Source: Thalassobius sp. I31.1 (lineage in GTDB: Bacteria; Pseudomonadota; Alphaproteobacteria; Rhodobacterales; Rhodobacteraceae). Taken from it: a stretch of DNA of 64,000 nt. The translations under genes and the position numbers were made by a program. Under the pieces are notes generated by a model that was given only the letters and a program-made list of their open reading frames with translations, searched no databases and had not been told where the DNA came from. This document shows, in pieces, positions 61,260 through 64,000 of this stretch. Each line of letters begins with the position of its first letter. Within the stretch, counting starts at the first letter, position 1. The stretch covers positions 55,133 through 119,132 of the forward strand of contig NZ_PWAA01000001.1 of the NCBI RefSeq assembly GCF_003031585.1, read 5' to 3'.

Positions 61260-62242
61260 CTCTTGGCTTTCTCATTTTTCCGGGCTTTCCGATGGCCTGT
61301 CTGACTTCAGCCATTGAACCTCTGCGCGCCGCGAATGAGATCTCGGGCACTGAAACCTTTCGCTGGCATGTTCTGGGCGAAACCGGGGCGCCTGTCACAT
61401 CTTCCGCCGGGGTGGTTTTTGCGCCTGATCGTGTAATGACGGAAGCAACAGATCTGGATCACATTTTTCTGACTTCAAGCCCCGCCGGGACATTTGCCAA
61501 TGACGCCAAAGCGACGGCATTTCTGCAACGCCATCTGCGCGAAGGACAGTCCATTGGCGCGTTCAGCGGCGGGATCTTTCCTCTTGCCCGGACAGGGCTG
61601 ATGAAAGGCCATCCGGTTTCCGTGCACTGGTGCTATGACGCTGCTTTTTCGGCTGAATTCCCCGACAGCACACCCGTTAAAACGGTGATCTGTGAGGGCG
61701 ACCAGCGCCTGACCGTCGCGGGGGCAGCTGCGGTTTTTGACCTTATGTTAAGTCTGATTGAAAAAGCCCTGGGCGCGGAAATTATGACCGAAGTGGCCTG
61801 CTGGTTTCAGCATCCATTTGTGCGCACCGGGGAGGTTTCACAAAAGACCCCATCCCTGACCACCGCGACCACAACAGACACGATGCCAAAGCAGGTCACA
61901 AAGGCCATTCAGATGTTTGCGGAACATATTGAAGACCCGGTCCAGATCAGAGACGTGGCCGCAGCTGTCAATATGTCAACGCGCAGCCTGGAGCGCAGCT
62001 TTCGGCGTGCGACCGGCGAAAGTCCTCTGAAATACTACCGTCTTCTGCGCCTGAAACAGGCCCGGCAACTGGTGCTCTATTCCAGCGATACCATCACCGA
62101 GATCGCCTATTCCGTCGGCTATTCATCCACCTCCCCCATGCTGAACCACTATAAGGAAGTCTACGGCGTCTCACCGCAGGATGATCGAAAAAACCACAAC
62201 AGTTTCCGCGTGACCGACGGCAGTTGCCTGCCATCGGTCTGA
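61244..62242 (+). CDS. AraC-family regulator with DJ-1/PfpI domain, GbdR/CdhR-like
   Basis: A 332-residue regulator. The N-terminal class I glutamine-amidotransferase-like domain begins VTLGFLIFPGFPMACLTSAIEPLRAAN. The C-terminal AraC domain carries two helix-turn-helix motifs, VQIRDVAAAVNMSTRSLERSFRRATGESPLKYYR and ITEIAYSVGYSSTSPMLNHYKEVYGVSP. GbdR, CdhR and SouR, which respond to glycine betaine, carnitine and sarcosine in pseudomonads, have this architecture. Its presence beside the BCCT transporter supports a quaternary-amine role for the cluster. It is coupled to lysR. Confidence 0.9.
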   Translation: MPDTVTLGFLIFPGFPMACLTSAIEPLRAANEISGTETFRWHVLGETGAPVTSSAGVVFAPDRVMTEATDLDHIFLTSSPAGTFANDAKATAFLQRHLREGQSIGAFSGGIFPLARTGLMKGHPVSVHWCYDAAFSAEFPDSTPVKTVICEGDQRLTVAGAAAVFDLMLSLIEKALGAEIMTEVACWFQHPFVRTGEVSQKTPSLTTATTTDTMPKQVTKAIQMFAEHIEDPVQIRDVAAAVNMSTRSLERSFRRATGESPLKYYRLLRLKQARQLVLYSSDTITEIAYSVGYSSTSPMLNHYKEVYGVSPQDDRKNHNSFRVTDGSCLPSV

Positions 62243-62384
62243 TATAATCAGCAAACGGATTGCGCCGCTTCGGTTAACGCATGATGCAGGGAACAAGGGT
62301 AAGCGTTGCAAGTGACCCCCGGTTTTGGATCTGACGCTATAAATACCCGCATGATATACTGCCCCAAACAAAAGAGGCACCGTC

Positions 62385-62786
62385 ATGGAAAAGTTTCCAC
62401 AATCATTCGAAGTCTACGGCTTCACTATAGAAGTCCACGCAGGCGGCCGCCGTGTTTGGCCTCCCAGTTTCAAACGGTTCATCACAAATAGCCTCGATGA
62501 CGGTTCACTCAAAGTCGACGATGTCATGAAAAGATGCAACGTCTCACAATCACTCGTCTACAAATGGCGGGCCGACCTCAAACGTGCAGGTGGAAACCGT
62601 ATCTCTGTACGCGAAGAGCGATTGTTTTCCGAAGTTGTGATCGAGGACACCGAACGTTCGGAAGCCACCGGGTCAGTTGAGACACAAATTGTACTACGGG
62701 GCAGGGAAATTGAGATTGTTCTGCCTGCGGAATATCCTATTGATAATTTAGTCACAGTTGTCCTTTCGCTTGAGGGCCGCGCATGA
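62385..62786 (+). CDS. tnpA: IS66 accessory protein TnpA
   Basis: A 133-residue helix-turn-helix protein of IS66 elements. Motif: VDDVMKRCNVSQSLVYKWRADLKRAGG (HTH), then a C-terminal strand with IEIVLPAEYPIDNLVTVV. It overlaps tnpB by four bases (ATGA). Required with TnpB for IS66 transposition in studied members. Without TnpC this copy should not transpose. Confidence 0.85.
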   Translation: MEKFPQSFEVYGFTIEVHAGGRRVWPPSFKRFITNSLDDGSLKVDDVMKRCNVSQSLVYKWRADLKRAGGNRISVREERLFSEVVIEDTERSEATGSVETQIVLRGREIEIVLPAEYPIDNLVTVVLSLEGRA

Positions 62787-63133
62787 TCTCGCCGTCAGGA
62801 AATTTTAAGCTCTACTTGGCATCCAAGCCGGTTGATTTTCGGAAAGGCATGGATGGACTAGCTGCCATTGTTATGCATGAATTCGATCTGGATCCATTCA
62901 ACGGCGCGATCTTTATCTTTCGATCCAGGCGCGCCGACCGCTTAAAGCTCATCGTCTGGGACGGAACTGGCCTCGTCATGACTTACAAGCGGATTGAAGG
63001 AGCCGGTTTTGTTTGGCCGCGTATGACTGATGGCGTGATTTCCATCAATCGCTCGCAGTTCGAAGCCTTGTTCGAAGGCTTGGATTGGCAACGCGTTGTT
63101 CCGCGCCACACAAGAAAACCCGTGACAGTCTAA
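62783..63133 (+). CDS. tnpB: IS66 accessory protein TnpB
   Basis: A 116-residue protein with the family signature ASKPVDFRKGMDGLAAIV near residue 13 and IFIFRSRRADRLKLIVWDGTGLVMTYKRIE. It is complete in length. It is followed not by tnpC but by an unrelated antitoxin-like gene after 53 bases. Confidence 0.92.
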   Translation: MISPSGNFKLYLASKPVDFRKGMDGLAAIVMHEFDLDPFNGAIFIFRSRRADRLKLIVWDGTGLVMTYKRIEGAGFVWPRMTDGVISINRSQFEALFEGLDWQRVVPRHTRKPVTV

Positions 63134-63186
63134 GTATTCGGAATATGAAACTGCGCTCATAACGCAAAAGTGCAAGGAAGCTGAGC

Positions 63187-63492
63187 ATGCCAAATTTGGT
63201 CGTCACAGATATCCCCGAGACTGTGTTCTCCGTGATAAAGTCATTGGCTTCAGAAAAGGGATTAGGCGTCGAAAAATTCGTGAAGCAACTCATTTGTGAC
63301 ACAGTCGCAATCCAAAGCCTTGCCGGAGGCAAAAGTATCTCAATCCAACAACTTCAGGGTAATATTGACGCCTATTTTAGACTTGCTGAGCATGAAGCAA
63401 TATTCTTTGTCGATGAAGACGATGAACGGTTTGTGTTGATCTCGATTGACGAGCTCAACCACTTAACAAAAAATGACAGCGCGCATCGATGA
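63187..63492 (+). CDS. Antitoxin-like small protein, RHH plus Phd-like
   Basis: A 101-residue protein. The N-terminus (LVVTDIPETVFSVIKSLASEKGLGVEKFVKQLICD) looks like a ribbon-helix-helix DNA-binding unit of FitA type. The C-terminus (ISIQQLQGNIDAYFRLAEHEAIFFVDEDDERFVLISIDELNHL) resembles the Phd/YefM antitoxin pattern. No toxin gene lies next to it: the following sequence is an IS481 fragment. It occupies the place where IS66 tnpC would be. The assignment is by pattern only. Confidence 0.45.
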   Translation: MPNLVVTDIPETVFSVIKSLASEKGLGVEKFVKQLICDTVAIQSLAGGKSISIQQLQGNIDAYFRLAEHEAIFFVDEDDERFVLISIDELNHLTKNDSAHR

Positions 63493-63508
63493 TATGAATT
63501 AGTCTCGA

Positions 63509-63880
63509 TGTGATCTGACACCGCCCCCTTCTCAGCAAGCTGAAATGAGGACGGGGCATCTCTTGAATGAGATGATGTTTGTCCGTTTTGATGGAGGTGC
63601 AAACCGAACCATCAAAAGGAAACCACAATGTTGAATACTACTGACAAGATCATCAAACACAAAACTGGATTGCTGAACCTGGCTGAGGAACTGGGCAACG
63701 TGTCGAAGGCCTGCCAGGTCATGGGCATGTCGCGCGATACATTCTATCGCTACAAATCAGCGGTCGATGATGGCGGCGTTGAAGCCCTGTTCGAGCGCAC
63801 ACGGCGCAAGCCCAATCTGGCGAACCGGGTGGATCAGGCAACTGAGGACGCTGTCATCAAATCCGCCACGGATTTGTCGT
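63509..63880 (+). mobile_element. IS481-family element, truncated
   Basis: The probable left end is near 63509 (TGTGATCTGACACCGCCCCC), followed by the first 83 codons of the transposase. Similarity to the family breaks off near 63880. No right end is seen. Confidence 0.65.
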
Positions 63881-63969
63881 GTAGGGCAAGTAGCGCCCCT
63901 GTTTCGGGTGCGATCCGCGCACAAAAAAAACCCGCCTCAGCGTTAACTGAGGCGGTCTTTTTTAATTGA
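63628..63969 (+). pseudogene. IS481-family transposase, N-terminal fragment
   Basis: The first 83 codons match the helix-turn-helix start of IS481-type transposases (LLNLAEELGNVSKACQVMGMSRDTFYRYK, GGVEALFERTRRKPNLANRVDQATEDAV). After that the sequence changes to unrelated residues that read through a terminator. The DDE catalytic domain is absent. The ATG is preceded by AAAGGAAACCACA. Confidence 0.75.
63932..63955 (-). terminator. Terminator hairpin at the right edge
   Basis: CCGCCTCAG-CGTTAA-CTGAGGCGG, with T tracts on both sides (T8 on the minus strand, T6 on the plus strand). It probably ends a leftward gene that lies beyond the window, next to the broken IS481. Confidence 0.8.
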
Positions 63970-64000
63970 TCATCGTTTTGAGAGATATTTGGCTTCTCTG

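Larger units (their letters stand above)
62299..63133 (+). mobile_element. IS66-family element, left part only
   Basis: The left end is GTAAGCGTTGCAAGTGA at 62299, an IS66-type terminal repeat, followed by tnpA and tnpB. The large transposase tnpC and the matching right end (ending CTTAC) are absent, so the element is incomplete. Confidence 0.8.

Noticed and set aside
1..64000. CRISPR arrays, rRNA operons, replication origin
   Set aside because: No regularly spaced repeats, rRNA sequence or DnaA-box cluster was seen on either strand.

Overview
The window looks like a chromosome segment of a marine-type Rhodobacterales bacterium (Roseobacter group, Alphaproteobacteria). The markers are a ccoNOQP-ccoGHI cbb3 oxidase cluster with a universal stress gene and an fnrL-type regulator beside it, a membrane-anchored cytochrome c of the cycM type, a yejABEF peptide importer, the rpmH-rnpA-yidD / yidC-MOSC-engB-argB housekeeping block, and a large alphaproteobacterial flagellar cluster. 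Species cannot be named from the sequence alone.

Layout. 1-8.9 kb: microaerobic respiration. ccoN, ccoO, ccoQ, ccoP, ccoG, ccoH and ccoI (cut by the window edge) run leftwards. FNR-type boxes (TTGAY-N4-GTCAA) lie in front of ccoN/usp and in front of ccoG, and fnrL is encoded next door, so regulator, targets and sites sit together. 9-14.7 kb: yejABEF. 14.9-20.1 kb: cytochrome c, prephenate dehydratase, an SRPBCC-like protein, NudC and a CpdB-like phosphodiesterase/nucleotidase. 20.1-33.7 kb: flagellar motor and export genes in two divergent blocks: fliF-fliH-fliN-fliP leftwards; fliL, a small membrane protein, motE-like, motA, a 796-residue unknown, a transglycosylase, flhA, fliR, flhB and a fliJ-like gene rightwards.

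33.7-44.2 kb: SixA phosphatase, a lipocalin-like periplasmic protein, an Fe-S protein, a fatty-acid hydroxylase-type protein, argB, engB, a MOSC protein, yidC, a GGDEF/EAL protein, ttcA, yidD, rnpA, rpmH. 44.5-48.1 kb: TVP38 membrane protein, a flavin disulfide oxidoreductase and a histidine kinase. 48.16 kb: tRNA-Arg(ACG). Next to it, to about 52.1 kb, is a decayed island: a serine-recombinase C-terminal remnant, a 3'-truncated MipA/OmpV gene, a two-component system whose kinase is frameshifted, and the C-terminal third of a tyrosine integrase.

52.5-62.2 kb: an apparent catabolic unit for a small imported solute. It has a BCCT transporter, an Ldh-family imine/keto-acid reductase, a DUF3726 protein, a 564-residue unknown, an atypical M19 dipeptidase and a 2-oxoglutarate-semialdehyde-type aldehyde dehydrogenase. 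LysR and GbdR/CdhR-like AraC regulators are divergent. The transporter and regulator types point to a betaine or other quaternary-amine osmolyte, and the dehydrogenase points to a C5 product. This is the best candidate here for a poorly described system. 62.3-64 kb: broken IS66 and IS481 elements with an orphan antitoxin-like gene between them.
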